Below are positions 44,242-53,107 of a stretch of DNA of 64,000 bases, one piece after another. Position 1 is the stretch's first letter. Each line of letters starts with the position of its first letter. The position numbers and the translations under genes were made by a program. The notes below the pieces were generated by a model. It worked only from the letters and a program-made list of their open reading frames with translations. It was not told the DNA's origin and ran no database searches. The DNA is taken from NCBI RefSeq assembly GCF_030209575.1, contig NZ_JARVRS010000001.1, positions 2,852,001 to 2,916,000 on the forward strand, given 5' to 3'. This stretch comes from Leifsonia sp. fls2-241-R2A-40a (GTDB lineage: Bacteria; Actinomycetota; Actinomycetes; Actinomycetales; Microbacteriaceae).

Positions 44242-46305
44242 ATGGAACGGCGAGCGAGCGGAGACCGTCACAGCGACGACGAGCTCGCCAGCGCCCTGGA
44301 GGAGGAGGTCGCGCGGATCACGTCGGCCATCCCGATCATCGTTCCGCGGGCGTCGCCCGAGCCCTCGCAAGACGACGACGGCGGGGGTGACGACGAGGTG
44401 GGTCCGCCGACGGAGCTCATCAGCTTCGACGACCTGCCCGAGAGACGCGAACCGACCGGACCGGAGCCGACCTTCAGCCCGTGGGTGGCCACGGCGGCCG
44501 TCCCCATCCAGCGGGCCCGACCTGCCAGCGAACCGGAACCCCGTGCCGACGGGACCGGACGGTCCGATGCATCGGAGCGGGCGGAGGAACCGCCGCTGAG
44601 CCCGCCCACGTTCCTGCCGGTCGCCCGCGCGGAACCGCTGGGACTCGTCCCGCCGGAGCTGGCGCCGCGCGACTCCGAGCCCGTCCCCGTCCTGTCGGAC
44701 GCGATCGTGGCGGGCGCGGTCGTTGCCGGTCCCGAGACTGGCGAAGTTCCGGTACCCGCAGACAGCGACAACGACGTGCTGGACGACGCCGAGGCGGACG
44801 TCGCAGCCGAGCCGCAGGCGAGCGCTGAGACCACCGGGGAGTTCCGCCCGCGGGACAAGAAGGCCGGCCGCGCGGCGCTCTTCGTGCCCGAGACCACAGA
44901 CCTCGAGCCCACGCCGGTCGAGCAGCGGCTGGGGCACGCATCCCGGATGTTCTGGCTCTGGTTCGCGGGGACGTCGTCGCTGATCAGCGTCGGCGTCGGC
45001 GCCACCCTGTTCGTGCTCGGGCTGAGCCTGCGTCAGCTGCTGGTCGCGACGCTGGTCGGGGTAGCGCTGTCGTTCCTCCCGCTCGGCCTCGGCACGCTCG
45101 CGGGCAAGTGGAGCGGGCAGCCGACCCTGGTGGTCTCGCGCGCGTCCTTCGGCCTGCGGGGCAACCTCGTGCCGACCGTCCTCGCGCTGATGGTCAAGCT
45201 GTTCTGGGGCGCTGTGCTGCTGTGGCTGGCCGGCTCGGCTGCCGGATCGCTGACGACGGCGGAGCACTGGCCGGGCAGCGCGCTCGCCGCGACGGCGGTG
45301 GCGCTCGCCGTGACGGCCTTCGTGGCCGTGGCGGTGGCGTATTTCGGATACGCCCTGGTGGCGCGCATCCAGCTGGTGCTGACCATCGCCTCGGCCGCGC
45401 TGATCGCGCTCATGGTGGCGGCGACGTGGAATCACGTCGACGTCACACGGGCACTCGCCGTCCCGGACGCCCTGTGGACCCACGTGCTGACCGGCGCGGT
45501 GATCGTGTTCAGCTATGTCGGCCTGGCGTGGGCGATGAGCAGCGCGGAGGTCGCGCGCTACCAGCGGCCGCTGTCGTCCGGGGGAGCGGCGATGCTGTGG
45601 GCGACCTTCGGCGCGGGCGTGCCTCCGTTCGTGCTGGTGTCCTACGGCGGTCTGCTGGCGGCGTCCGACCCGACTGCCGCTGCGGAGCTGGCCCGCGACC
45701 CGGTCGCCGGGCTCGTGCGGCTCGGGCTGCCCGGCTGGTATCCGGTGCCGCTGCTGCTCGCTGTGGGACTCTCCCTCATCTCGGCGCTCGTCCTCACCGT
45801 CTACTCGGCCGGCTTCACGCTGGATGCGCTGGGCGTGCGCCTCGGACGTCGGTGGAGCACTCTGGCGGCCGGCGTGGGGATCACCGTCGTCGGGGTGCTG
45901 CTCGCGGCGACCGTGACCGACCTCTCGGCGGTGATCCGGGGCGTCCCGACCGCACTGTCGGTGCCGGTCGCCGCCTGGGTGGGCGTCTTCTCGGGCGAGA
46001 TGATGCTGCGCACCCGGCGATTCCACCAGGCGTCCCTGCTCGCGCGCGGCGGGGAGTACCCCGACTGGCGGTGGACCAATCTCGGTCTGCTGATCGGAGG
46101 CACCGTTGTCGGGCTCGGCCTGATCAGCTCGCCGCTGCCGTGGCTCGCCTGGGAGGGGTACCTGTTCCGGCTGGTCGGGATCGACCCGCATGCGGGGATC
46201 GGGGCGAGCAACATCGGTGTGCTCGTCGCCCTGGGTGTCGGGCTGATCGGGGCTCTCGTCAGCGGGGCTCCGGCGGTGCGCCGGCAGGAGTTGGCGGCCG
46301 GATGA
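44242..46305 (+). CDS. NCS1/cytosine-permease family transporter with long disordered N-terminal region
   Basis: 687 residues. Residues 1 to about 230 are acidic, Pro/Ala/Glu-rich and low-complexity with no predicted fold by eye. From about 235 (EQRLGHASRMFWLWFAGTSSLISVGVGATLF) an ordinary nucleobase:cation symporter-1 core of about 12 transmembrane helices follows, including GTLAGKWSGQPTLVVSRASFGLRGN and the helix-8-type MSSAEVARYQRPLSSGG. NCS1 proteins carry purines, pyrimidines, hydantoins or thiamine; the substrate is unknown. The extension of about 230 residues is well beyond the family norm and is in frame without internal stops. Confidence 0.85.
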   Translation: MERRASGDRHSDDELASALEEEVARITSAIPIIVPRASPEPSQDDDGGGDDEVGPPTELISFDDLPERREPTGPEPTFSPWVATAAVPIQRARPASEPEPRADGTGRSDASERAEEPPLSPPTFLPVARAEPLGLVPPELAPRDSEPVPVLSDAIVAGAVVAGPETGEVPVPADSDNDVLDDAEADVAAEPQASAETTGEFRPRDKKAGRAALFVPETTDLEPTPVEQRLGHASRMFWLWFAGTSSLISVGVGATLFVLGLSLRQLLVATLVGVALSFLPLGLGTLAGKWSGQPTLVVSRASFGLRGNLVPTVLALMVKLFWGAVLLWLAGSAAGSLTTAEHWPGSALAATAVALAVTAFVAVAVAYFGYALVARIQLVLTIASAALIALMVAATWNHVDVTRALAVPDALWTHVLTGAVIVFSYVGLAWAMSSAEVARYQRPLSSGGAAMLWATFGAGVPPFVLVSYGGLLAASDPTAAAELARDPVAGLVRLGLPGWYPVPLLLAVGLSLISALVLTVYSAGFTLDALGVRLGRRWSTLAAGVGITVVGVLLAATVTDLSAVIRGVPTALSVPVAAWVGVFSGEMMLRTRRFHQASLLARGGEYPDWRWTNLGLLIGGTVVGLGLISSPLPWLAWEGYLFRLVGIDPHAGIGASNIGVLVALGVGLIGALVSGAPAVRRQELAAG

Positions 46306-46331
46306 ACGGGTACCGCCGGGACCCCATCCCG

Positions 46332-46337
46332 TAGGCT
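46332..46337 (+). promoter_or_regulatory. Possible leaderless -10 (TAGGCT) of the Nif3-like gene
   Basis: TAGGCT ends 7 nt before GTG 46345 in the 39-nt gap after the permease gene. Confidence 0.4.
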
Positions 46338-46344
46338 GAACGAC

Positions 46345-47163
46345 GTGCCGCACACCCTCGCCTCCGTCCGTGACACCATCGAGCAGCTCTGGCCGCTCGC
46401 GGGTGCCGAGAGCTGGGATGCGCCGGGTCTGGTGTCGGGGGATCCGGAGGCGACCGTCGATCGCATCCTGCTCGCCGTGGATGCCGTCGCGGCGACCGTC
46501 GACGAGGCGGTCGCGCTCGACGCCGACCTGCTCATCGCCCACCACCCGCTGCTGCTGCGCGGAGTGACCAGCGTCGCCGAGGACCGCTACAAGGGCGCCC
46601 TGCTGGCGCGGCTGATCCGCGGCGGCGTCGCGCTGTACGCCGCCCACACCACGGCGGACGTCGTCGCCGACGGCACCAGCGACGTGCTCGCCGGCCGGCT
46701 CGGGCTGCGCGACACCTCCCCGATCTCGCCCGCCTCCGACGGCACGACCGGCATCGGCCGGGTCGGCGACCTCCCGCAGGCGACGACCCTCGGGCAGCTC
46801 GCCCGCGCGCTCGCCGACCTGCTCCCGCCGACCGCGGGCGGCGTGCGCGCCGCGGGCGACTACCACCAGCCGGTCACCCGCGTTGCGCTGTGCGGCGGCG
46901 CGGGCGACTCCCTGCTCAGCACCGACGCCGTCCGCGGCGCCGACGTGTACATCACCGCCGACCTCCGTCACCACCCCGCCTCCGAGGCGCGGGAGCAGGC
47001 GGCGCTCGGCGGAGGACCCGCCCTGCTCGACGTCTCCCACTGGGCGAGCGAATGGCTCTGGCTCGACACCGCCGCCGACCAGCTGCGCGCCGCCCTTCCC
47101 GGAGTCGAGGTCGTGGTCAGCGAACTGCGTACCGACCCGTGGGACTTCGCCATCCTGCAGTGA
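46345..47163 (+). CDS. Nif3-like dinuclear metal-centre protein (GTP cyclohydrolase I type 2 family)
   Basis: 272 residues. The family forms hexameric rings with a two-metal site and is widely conserved, but its reaction is unsettled. Metal ligands are visible: LLIAHHPLLLRGV (two His), AAHTTADVV (Asp/His), and the late LLDVSHWASEWLW. The substrate-site stretch AAGDYHQPVTRVALCGGAGDSLL is typical. GTG start. Followed after 49 nt by the coiled-coil/zinc-ribbon gene, a pairing conserved across actinobacteria. Confidence 0.9.
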   Translation: MPHTLASVRDTIEQLWPLAGAESWDAPGLVSGDPEATVDRILLAVDAVAATVDEAVALDADLLIAHHPLLLRGVTSVAEDRYKGALLARLIRGGVALYAAHTTADVVADGTSDVLAGRLGLRDTSPISPASDGTTGIGRVGDLPQATTLGQLARALADLLPPTAGGVRAAGDYHQPVTRVALCGGAGDSLLSTDAVRGADVYITADLRHHPASEAREQAALGGGPALLDVSHWASEWLWLDTAADQLRAALPGVEVVVSELRTDPWDFAILQ

Positions 47164-47212
47164 CCGGCGACACCGGCACCACCCGACCCGCAACGTAAGG
47201 AAGCACCGCACC

Positions 47213-47947
47213 GTGAAAGCCAGCCCCGCCGACCAGAACGAGCTGCTCCGCCTCCAGGCCGCCGACACCCGCCTGGCGCAGCTCGGTCACGCCACCAAGA
47301 ACCTTCCGCAGGCCGCCGAGCTGGCGAAGCTGCAGCCGGAGATCGAGGCGCTGCGCGCCCGCTGGATCGCCGCCACCGGCGAACTCGAGGATGCCCGCAC
47401 CGAGCTGAAGCGCATCGAGTCGGACGTCCAGATCGTCGACGCCCGCGCCAAGCGCGACACCGAGCGGGTGCAGCACACCTCGTCCGTCAAGGACGTCCAG
47501 GCGCTGGAGGCCGAGCTCGCCTCGCTCGCTAAGCGCAAGGACGACCTCGAAGAGATCGAACTGACCGTGATGGAGCGCGTGGAGGGTCTCGAGCAGGCGC
47601 TCGCGCGTGTCGAGGCCGAGCGCGCCGAGCTGGACGGCCGCGTGCAGACGCTCGAGGCGCAGCGCGGCGAGGAGGCCGGAAAGCTGGAGGTGCAGCGCTC
47701 GGCGCTCGCCGCCGACCGGGCCACGATCGCCGAGGCTCTCCCGGCCGACCTGATCGAGCTGTACGAGCGCCAGCGGGCGCGCTACGGCATCGGCGCCGCC
47801 GCGCTGATCCGCGGGGTGTCGATGGGGTCGAACGTGAAGCTGACCGAGTCGGACCTCTCCGACATCCGCCGTGCGGCTCCGGACGACGTGGTGATGTGCC
47901 CGGACAGCGGGGCCATCCTCGTCCGCGGCGAAGACTCGGGGCTCTGA
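47213..47947 (+). CDS. Coiled-coil protein with degenerate C4 zinc ribbon (CdsZ/DUF164-like)
   Basis: 244 residues. A long antiparallel coiled coil (about residues 5-175, opening ASPADQNELLRLQAADTRLAQLGHATKNLP) is followed by the position of a C-terminal zinc ribbon (from about 190). Family members carry four cysteines there. Here the first pair is replaced by GVSMGSN and the second by MCPDSGAILVR, leaving a single Cys, so zinc binding is probably lost. Function unknown; the family may bind nucleic acid. GTG start. Immediately upstream of rnpB. Confidence 0.85.
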   Translation: MKASPADQNELLRLQAADTRLAQLGHATKNLPQAAELAKLQPEIEALRARWIAATGELEDARTELKRIESDVQIVDARAKRDTERVQHTSSVKDVQALEAELASLAKRKDDLEEIELTVMERVEGLEQALARVEAERAELDGRVQTLEAQRGEEAGKLEVQRSALAADRATIAEALPADLIELYERQRARYGIGAAALIRGVSMGSNVKLTESDLSDIRRAAPDDVVMCPDSGAILVRGEDSGL

Positions 47948-47989
47948 CACCGGCGGCTGCCGTCACAGCGCGCTGCGCTATCGTGGATC

Positions 47990-48365
47990 GCGGAATGGGT
48001 CGGCAAGACGGTCGCGTCGGTCCGCGTCAGCGGGCCGCCGAGGAACGTCCGGGCTCCGCAGAGCAGGGCGGTGGGTAACACCCACCCGGGGCAACCCGCG
48101 AGAAAGTGCAACAGAAAGTAGACCGCCGGGGGCTCACGCCCTCGGTAAGGGTGAAACGGTGGTGTAAGAGACCACCAGCGGCCGGGGTGACCCGGCCGGC
48201 TGGGTAAACCTCGCCCGGAGCAAGGTCGGACAGGGGACCATGAGGCTGCTCGTCTCGTCCCCGGGTAGACCGCTGGAGGGCGGCGGTAACGTCGTCCCGA
48301 GATAGATGGCCGTCCGCGGTGCTCGCACCGTGACAGAACCCGGCGTATCAGCCGGCCCATTCCCT
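47990..48365 (+). ncRNA. rnpB: RNase P RNA, type A
   Basis: Catalytic RNA that matures tRNA 5' ends. The terminal helix P1 pairs GAATGGGTCGGC (47993-48004) with GCCGGCCCATTC (48351-48362). Diagnostic conserved blocks are GAGGAACGTCCGGGCTCC (CR-I side), AGAAAGTGCAACAGAAAGTA near 48101, GGGTGAAACGGTGGTGTAAG near 48148, and ACAGAACCCGGCGTATCAG near the 3' end. Length of about 370 nt and the intact domains indicate the ancestral A type common in actinobacteria. Exact ends are estimated from P1. Confidence 0.95.
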
Positions 48366-48593
48366 CCCTTCTTCCTTCGGCGTCGCGGATGCTGCGATCA
48401 CGCGCTTACTGTGCGGGCTTCTCGGCTCGGTGAATCCAATACAGACGTTAAAGTGTTGCATTCCAGCATTTCAGCGGATACCTTCGTCTCGGATAGTCGG
48501 CGCGAAGGGAAGAGACTGGTGGACGAGCTGAGCACTCTTGCGAGCCGTCGGCGTCGACGCATTCCCCGCTGCTGAGACGGACCGGCATTTCTC
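48366..48593. other. A/T-richer spacer between rnpB and the MFS gene
   Basis: 228 nt with lower GC than its surroundings. A possible promoter is TTGCAT (48456-48461), a 17-nt spacer, then TACCTT (48479-48484), which would give a leader of about 100 nt for the MFS gene. The forward frame remains open through most of this stretch (ending IPRC near 48575), but it begins inside rnpB and matches nothing I recognise. No tRNA-like attachment site was seen. Confidence 0.35.
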
Positions 48594-49784
48594 ATGCGGC
48601 CACTAACGATGCGCACGCAGCTCGTGGTCTTCTCTGTGCTCTTCAGCACGGCGATGTGGATGTCGAAGGTGGCCCAGCCTCTCCACTTCGAGAACGCCGG
48701 TGCTTTGACCGCATTCGGTGTCGGCTATGCGGTGATGGCCTGCGTGGGCGGCCTCTCCTTTGCCTGGGGTGCGGTGGCCGACCGCATAGGCGGGTTGAAC
48801 GCCGTCAGACTCGGAGTGCTGCTCTACGCTCTGGGGATCGGCGGCCGTGTCTTCACCGATCTCGCGCCGGCGATCGCTTCTTCGGCGGTCGCAGGGGCGG
48901 GAGCCTCCTTGGCGCTCGTCGGCCTGCGGCCGTGGATAAAGTCCTCTGTTTCCGATGAAGAGATCCCGCGTATGGTGGCCGCGCGAGGTGTCGGCAGCCA
49001 GATCGGCGTGCTCGTCGGCACGTTCGGTGCTGCGGGCCTCTTCCTGGCCGCCGGCGATAGGGGATCGGGGACGACTCTGGCTCTCGGCATTGCCGCTCTG
49101 GTGGCGCTCGGTGGCTTCCTCTGGGTGTGCGGCATTCGGGGTGGCAGGAAGCCGCTTGCCGTCCGACCGGGCATGTCCGAGTACGACGCCGGCGCCGGGA
49201 TGCGTTCTATCGCCGTGAAGCTGGCTGCAGTCGGTCTGCTGTCGGGGTTCTATGTCAGCCTCATCACCCCCTATCTCCCGCTCTACCTGACGCGGACGGG
49301 GCTCACAGACGCCGGTGCCGCTCTTGTCGTCGCAGGCATGAGCTTCATACAAATTTGTGTGACCGGCATTCTTGCTCGCCGCGGCACAGGCACCCGGCCG
49401 ATCAAACTGTTCTTCTTCGCGGAGGCTGCGGCTGCTGTCGCGACCTTCGGGATCGCTGTCGTTTTGGCGCTCCCACCGATACTCACCATCGTCTTCTTTA
49501 TGGCGCGGGCGGCTTTGGTGGCGGTCGCCGCGATGTCGGAGGAGACGATCCAGTACGCCGTCATCCCCGGAAATGCTGCTGGATTCGTGTTCGGCATCTC
49601 CCAGACAGCGTTCCTCGTCGGTGACGCCCTGGGCGGGGCGCTCGGCGGGCCGCTTTGGAACTCGCTCGGACCCGTGCCTCTGGCCGTCATCGCAGGCGCC
49701 GCCACGTTGATCAACGCCGTCGCATTACCCGCCTTGTTTCGGACCCCACGCTCCGCTCCGCGAACCGAGCTAGCTGGTGCATGA
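48594..49784 (+). CDS. Major facilitator superfamily transporter, atypical composition
   Basis: 396 residues, about 11-12 hydrophobic segments. MFS features: a loop 2-3 motif region with WGAVADRIGGLNAVRLGVLLYALG and a central hydrophilic loop (about 185-205). C-terminal helices are rich in Gly/Ala, with AGFVFGISQTAFLVGDALGGALGG. Substrate unknown; the fold resembles drug or sugar efflux permeases. Codon third positions are less GC-biased than in neighbouring genes, suggesting later acquisition. No clear ribosome site at ATG 48594; ATG 48609 is an alternative. Convergent with kdpE. Confidence 0.82.
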   Translation: MRPLTMRTQLVVFSVLFSTAMWMSKVAQPLHFENAGALTAFGVGYAVMACVGGLSFAWGAVADRIGGLNAVRLGVLLYALGIGGRVFTDLAPAIASSAVAGAGASLALVGLRPWIKSSVSDEEIPRMVAARGVGSQIGVLVGTFGAAGLFLAAGDRGSGTTLALGIAALVALGGFLWVCGIRGGRKPLAVRPGMSEYDAGAGMRSIAVKLAAVGLLSGFYVSLITPYLPLYLTRTGLTDAGAALVVAGMSFIQICVTGILARRGTGTRPIKLFFFAEAAAAVATFGIAVVLALPPILTIVFFMARAALVAVAAMSEETIQYAVIPGNAAGFVFGISQTAFLVGDALGGALGGPLWNSLGPVPLAVIAGAATLINAVALPALFRTPRSAPRTELAGA

Positions 49785-49850
49785 CATTAGCCTGACGAGG
49801 TGGTCCGCGCACTCAAGAGGACGACGAGACTCGGCGGGTTCGCAGCCCGA

Positions 49851-50543
49851 TCAGTCCGGATCCGGCACGAAGCGGTAGCCCATCCCGGGTTCGGTCAGCA
49901 GGAACCGCGGGTGAGACGGGACCGGCTCCAGCTTCTTGCGCAGCTGCGCCAGGTACAGGCGCAGGTAGCCGGTGTCGCTGGTGTACTGCGGACCCCACAC
50001 CTGCGTGAGCAGCGCCTGGCGGGTGACCAGCCGCCGCGGATTGCGGAGCAGCACTTCGAGGATCGCCCACTCAGTGGGGGTCAGCCGCACGGTCTCGGTC
50101 GTATCGCCGGTCCGGCGCGTCACCTGGCGGGCGGCGAGGTCAACGGAGACGTCGCCGAAGGTCACGACCGGCTCGTCCGTGGTGGGCGCCTGACGGCGGG
50201 TCAGCGCGCGGATGCGGGCCAGCAGCTCGTCCGCGGCGAACGGCTTGGTGACGTAGTCGTCGGCTCCCGCGTCGAGCGCATCCACCTTGTCGGCGGATCC
50301 CGTGCGACCGGACACGACCAGGATGGGCACGCTCGACCAGCCGCGGAGGCCCTCGATCACCTCGATGCCGTTCAGTTCGGGCATCCCCAGGTCGAGCATG
50401 ACCAGGTCGGGATGGTGCTCCACCGCCTGGGACAGCGCCTCTGCGCCGGTGCGCGCCGTCAGCACCTCGTAGCCGCGGGCGGTCAGCAGGATGCGCAGTG
50501 CGCGCAGGATCTGCTGGTCGTCGTCCGCGATGAGCACCCTCAC
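49851..50543 (-). CDS. kdpE: Response regulator KdpE
   Basis: 230-residue OmpR-family regulator of the kdp operon. Receiver domain 1-120 has the acidic pair DDD near the start, phospho-Asp in LVMLDLGMPELNGIEV near residue 52, and the Lys in DYVTKPFAADELLARIR. The winged-helix DNA-binding domain (about 130-230) ends YTSDTGYLRLYLAQLRKKLEP...GMGYRFVPD. It overlaps the kdpD 3' end by four bases and is the last gene of the operon. Confidence 0.95.
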   Translation of the reverse strand: MRVLIADDDQQILRALRILLTARGYEVLTARTGAEALSQAVEHHPDLVMLDLGMPELNGIEVIEGLRGWSSVPILVVSGRTGSADKVDALDAGADDYVTKPFAADELLARIRALTRRQAPTTDEPVVTFGDVSVDLAARQVTRRTGDTTETVRLTPTEWAILEVLLRNPRRLVTRQALLTQVWGPQYTSDTGYLRLYLAQLRKKLEPVPSHPRFLLTEPGMGYRFVPDPD

Positions 50544-53089
50544 GCCGTCTCCTCACCGGCGGCCGGAAGCGAGACCACCATCGTCAATCCGCCGCCGGGG
50601 GTGTCCTCGGCGTCGAGCGTCCCGCCCATCCCCTCGACGAAGCCCTTCGACAGGGCGAGTCCGAGACCGATGCCGGTGTCGTTGTCCGTGTCCCCGAGCC
50701 GCTGGAACGGGACGAACACGGCCCCACGCCGTTCGGTGGGGATGCCCGGGCCGTGATCGATCACGCGCAGCTGCACCGTACCGGCGAACTCGCTGGCCGC
50801 GACGACGGGCGGCCTGCCGTGCGGGCTGAAACGGAGGGCGTTGCCGAGCAGGTTCACGAGCACCCGTTGGAGCAGCACCCCGTCGGCGAGCAGCGGAGGC
50901 ACATCCGGCGGCAGGTCCAGCTCCACGTCGGACGGTCCGACGGCCAGCTCGTCCAGTGCGGGGAGCACGACGTCGTCCACCTCGGTCGGGGCCAGCGAGA
51001 CGCCGAGCACTCCGGCCTCCACACGGCTCACGTCGAGCAGGTTCGTGACGAGGGTCGCGAGGTTGCCGAGGCTGTCCTCCGCCGTCTCCAGCAACGCCTC
51101 GCGGTCGTCCTCGCTGAGGCGCAGGTCGGCCTGGCGGAGGGTGGTGACCGCGGCCGTCGCAGCGGCGAGCGGACGGCGGAGGTCGTGTCCGACGGCGGCC
51201 AGCAGGGCGCTCCGGACGCGGTCGGCCTCGGCCAGCGGGCCGAGCTCGGACGCGGTGGCGGCGAGGTCGCGGTGCTCGAGCGCCGCATCCAGCTGGGCGA
51301 CGATGGCGGCGAGCAGGCGCCGGTCGCTCGCCTCGAGATCCCGGCCGGACAGCTCGAGGGTGCCGCGCGCGCCCACGGGGAGGTTCTGGATGCGCGGCGG
51401 CACCGCCGGTTCGCCCGACTCGGCGACCACTTCGGCGCTGTCGGCGCTGTCGCCGCCGCCCGCGCCACTGCCCGCGTCGCCGCCGCCCGCGCCCCCTCGC
51501 GCCACCAGCAGCCGGACCCCGCTCAACCCGAACGCCTCCCGCGTGCGCGTGACCAGCGCCTGCAGCGCATCCTCACCGCGGATCACCCCGCCGGCCACGG
51601 TCGCGAGCAGTTCCGCCTCGGCTCCCGCTCGCTGGGCCGCCCGGCTGCGGCGCGCGGCCTGGTCGACGACGAGGCTCACCAGCACGGCGATGACGACGTA
51701 GAGGACGAGCGCGATCAGGTGCAGCGGCTCGCCGACCGTGATCGTGTAGAGGGGCTCGACGAAGAAGTAGTCGAGGGTCAGCCCGGAGAGCAGGGCCGCG
51801 AACAGTGCAGGCCAGATGCCGCCGACGAGCGCGACGACCACGACGAGCAGCTGGTAGAACAGCACGTCCGCCGTCATCGACTCCGGTGAGCGGAAACGAG
51901 TGAGCAGCAGCGTGAGCAGCGGACCGCCGAGCAGCGCGAGCACGAAACCGTACACGCGCCGTCGCACGGTGAGTCCGCCCCTCGGCCGCGGCAGCGAGAA
52001 CCGTCCTCCGGCCCGGTCGTGCGACACGATGTGCACGTCGATGGGACCGGATTCGCGGATCACGGTCGCGCCGATCCCGGGACCGGTCAGCAGTGCGGCG
52101 AGCCGGCTGCGCCGGGAGACGCCGATCACCAGCTGCGTCGCATTCGTGCCACGGGCGAACTCGACGAGGGCCTTCGGGATGTCGCTGCCGACGACCTGGT
52201 GGTAGCTGCCGCCCAGCTGCTCCACCAGCGCGCGCTGCGCCGCCAGCGCACCGGGCGCGGTCTCGCGCAGGCCGTCCTCGCTGGTGACGTGGACCGCGAG
52301 CAGTTCTCCGCCAGAGCTGCGGGCCGCGATCCGCGCGCCACGGCGCAGCAGCGTCTCGCCTTCCGGACCGCCGGTGAGCGCGACGACGACGCGCTCGCGC
52401 GCCTCCCAGGCTCCGGCGATCCCGTGCTCCGCCCGGTACCGCTGCAGGGCGCTGTCCACCTCGTCCGCAAGCCAGAGAAGCGCGAGCTCGCGCAGCGCGG
52501 TCAGGTTGCCGAGCCGGAAGTAGTTGGAGAGCGCCGCATCGATGCGCGCCTCCGGGTAGACCACGCCCTCCGCGAGCCGGTCGCGCAGCGCCTGCGGTGC
52601 CAGGTCGACGACCTCGATCTGGTCCGCCCGCCGCAGCACCGCATCCGGGATGGTCTCCCGCTGGTGCACGCCGGTGATCTGCTGCACGACGTCGTTGAGC
52701 GACTCGATGTGCTGGATGTTGACGGTCGACATCACGTCGATGCCCGCGTCGAGCATCGACTCGACGTCCTCCCACCGCTTGGCGTGCTCCGTGCCGGGAG
52801 CGTTCGTGTGAGCGAGCTCGTCGACCAGCGCGACCTGCGGCGCGCGCCGCAGAACCGCATCCAGGTCGAGCTCGGTCAGGGTCACTCCACGGTGCTCGAC
52901 CTCGCGGCGGGGGACGACCTCGAGTCCCTCGAGCATCGCGGCGGTGGCGGCACGGCCGTGCGTCTCGGCCACAGCGACCACGACGTCCTTGCCGAGGGAC
53001 CGGAGGCGCTTGCCCTCCTCGAGCATCGCGTAGGTCTTCCCGACGCCCGGGGCGGCGCCGAGCATCACCCGCAGGTGACCACGAGGCAT
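50540..53089 (-). CDS. kdpD: Sensor histidine kinase KdpD
   Basis: 849-residue turgor/potassium sensor. N-terminal KdpD domain with Walker A GAAPGVGKTYAMLEEGKRL (residues 10-28), a UspA-like domain (about 230-350), four transmembrane helices (about 380-480), a GAF-like region and the kinase core. The phospho-His is in AAVGHDLRRPLAAA near residue 634, with the N box NLLGNALRFSP and G boxes after it. A Gly/Ala-rich low-complexity patch (GGAGGGDAGSGAGGGDS, near 540) interrupts the GAF-like region. Starts 18 nt after kdpC. Confidence 0.95.
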   Translation of the reverse strand: MPRGHLRVMLGAAPGVGKTYAMLEEGKRLRSLGKDVVVAVAETHGRAATAAMLEGLEVVPRREVEHRGVTLTELDLDAVLRRAPQVALVDELAHTNAPGTEHAKRWEDVESMLDAGIDVMSTVNIQHIESLNDVVQQITGVHQRETIPDAVLRRADQIEVVDLAPQALRDRLAEGVVYPEARIDAALSNYFRLGNLTALRELALLWLADEVDSALQRYRAEHGIAGAWEARERVVVALTGGPEGETLLRRGARIAARSSGGELLAVHVTSEDGLRETAPGALAAQRALVEQLGGSYHQVVGSDIPKALVEFARGTNATQLVIGVSRRSRLAALLTGPGIGATVIRESGPIDVHIVSHDRAGGRFSLPRPRGGLTVRRRVYGFVLALLGGPLLTLLLTRFRSPESMTADVLFYQLLVVVVALVGGIWPALFAALLSGLTLDYFFVEPLYTITVGEPLHLIALVLYVVIAVLVSLVVDQAARRSRAAQRAGAEAELLATVAGGVIRGEDALQALVTRTREAFGLSGVRLLVARGGAGGGDAGSGAGGGDSADSAEVVAESGEPAVPPRIQNLPVGARGTLELSGRDLEASDRRLLAAIVAQLDAALEHRDLAATASELGPLAEADRVRSALLAAVGHDLRRPLAAATAAVTTLRQADLRLSEDDREALLETAEDSLGNLATLVTNLLDVSRVEAGVLGVSLAPTEVDDVVLPALDELAVGPSDVELDLPPDVPPLLADGVLLQRVLVNLLGNALRFSPHGRPPVVAASEFAGTVQLRVIDHGPGIPTERRGAVFVPFQRLGDTDNDTGIGLGLALSKGFVEGMGGTLDAEDTPGGGLTMVVSLPAAGEETA

Positions 53090-53107
53090 CTATCGGCCCC
53101 TCTGCTG

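Noticed and set aside
44158-47268. A 1036-codon open frame antisense to the permease and Nif3-like genes
   Set aside because: Same artefact; it has no recognisable motif and crosses three well-supported plus-strand genes.
47990-48365. Small protein genes in the RNase P RNA region
   Set aside because: The region folds as a complete type A RNase P RNA with all conserved blocks; overlapping frames are incidental.
48306-48575. 89-codon frame overlapping the 3' half of rnpB
   Set aside because: It begins inside a structural RNA, has no domain and no ribosome site. A gene fragment downstream of rnpB cannot be excluded but is not supported.
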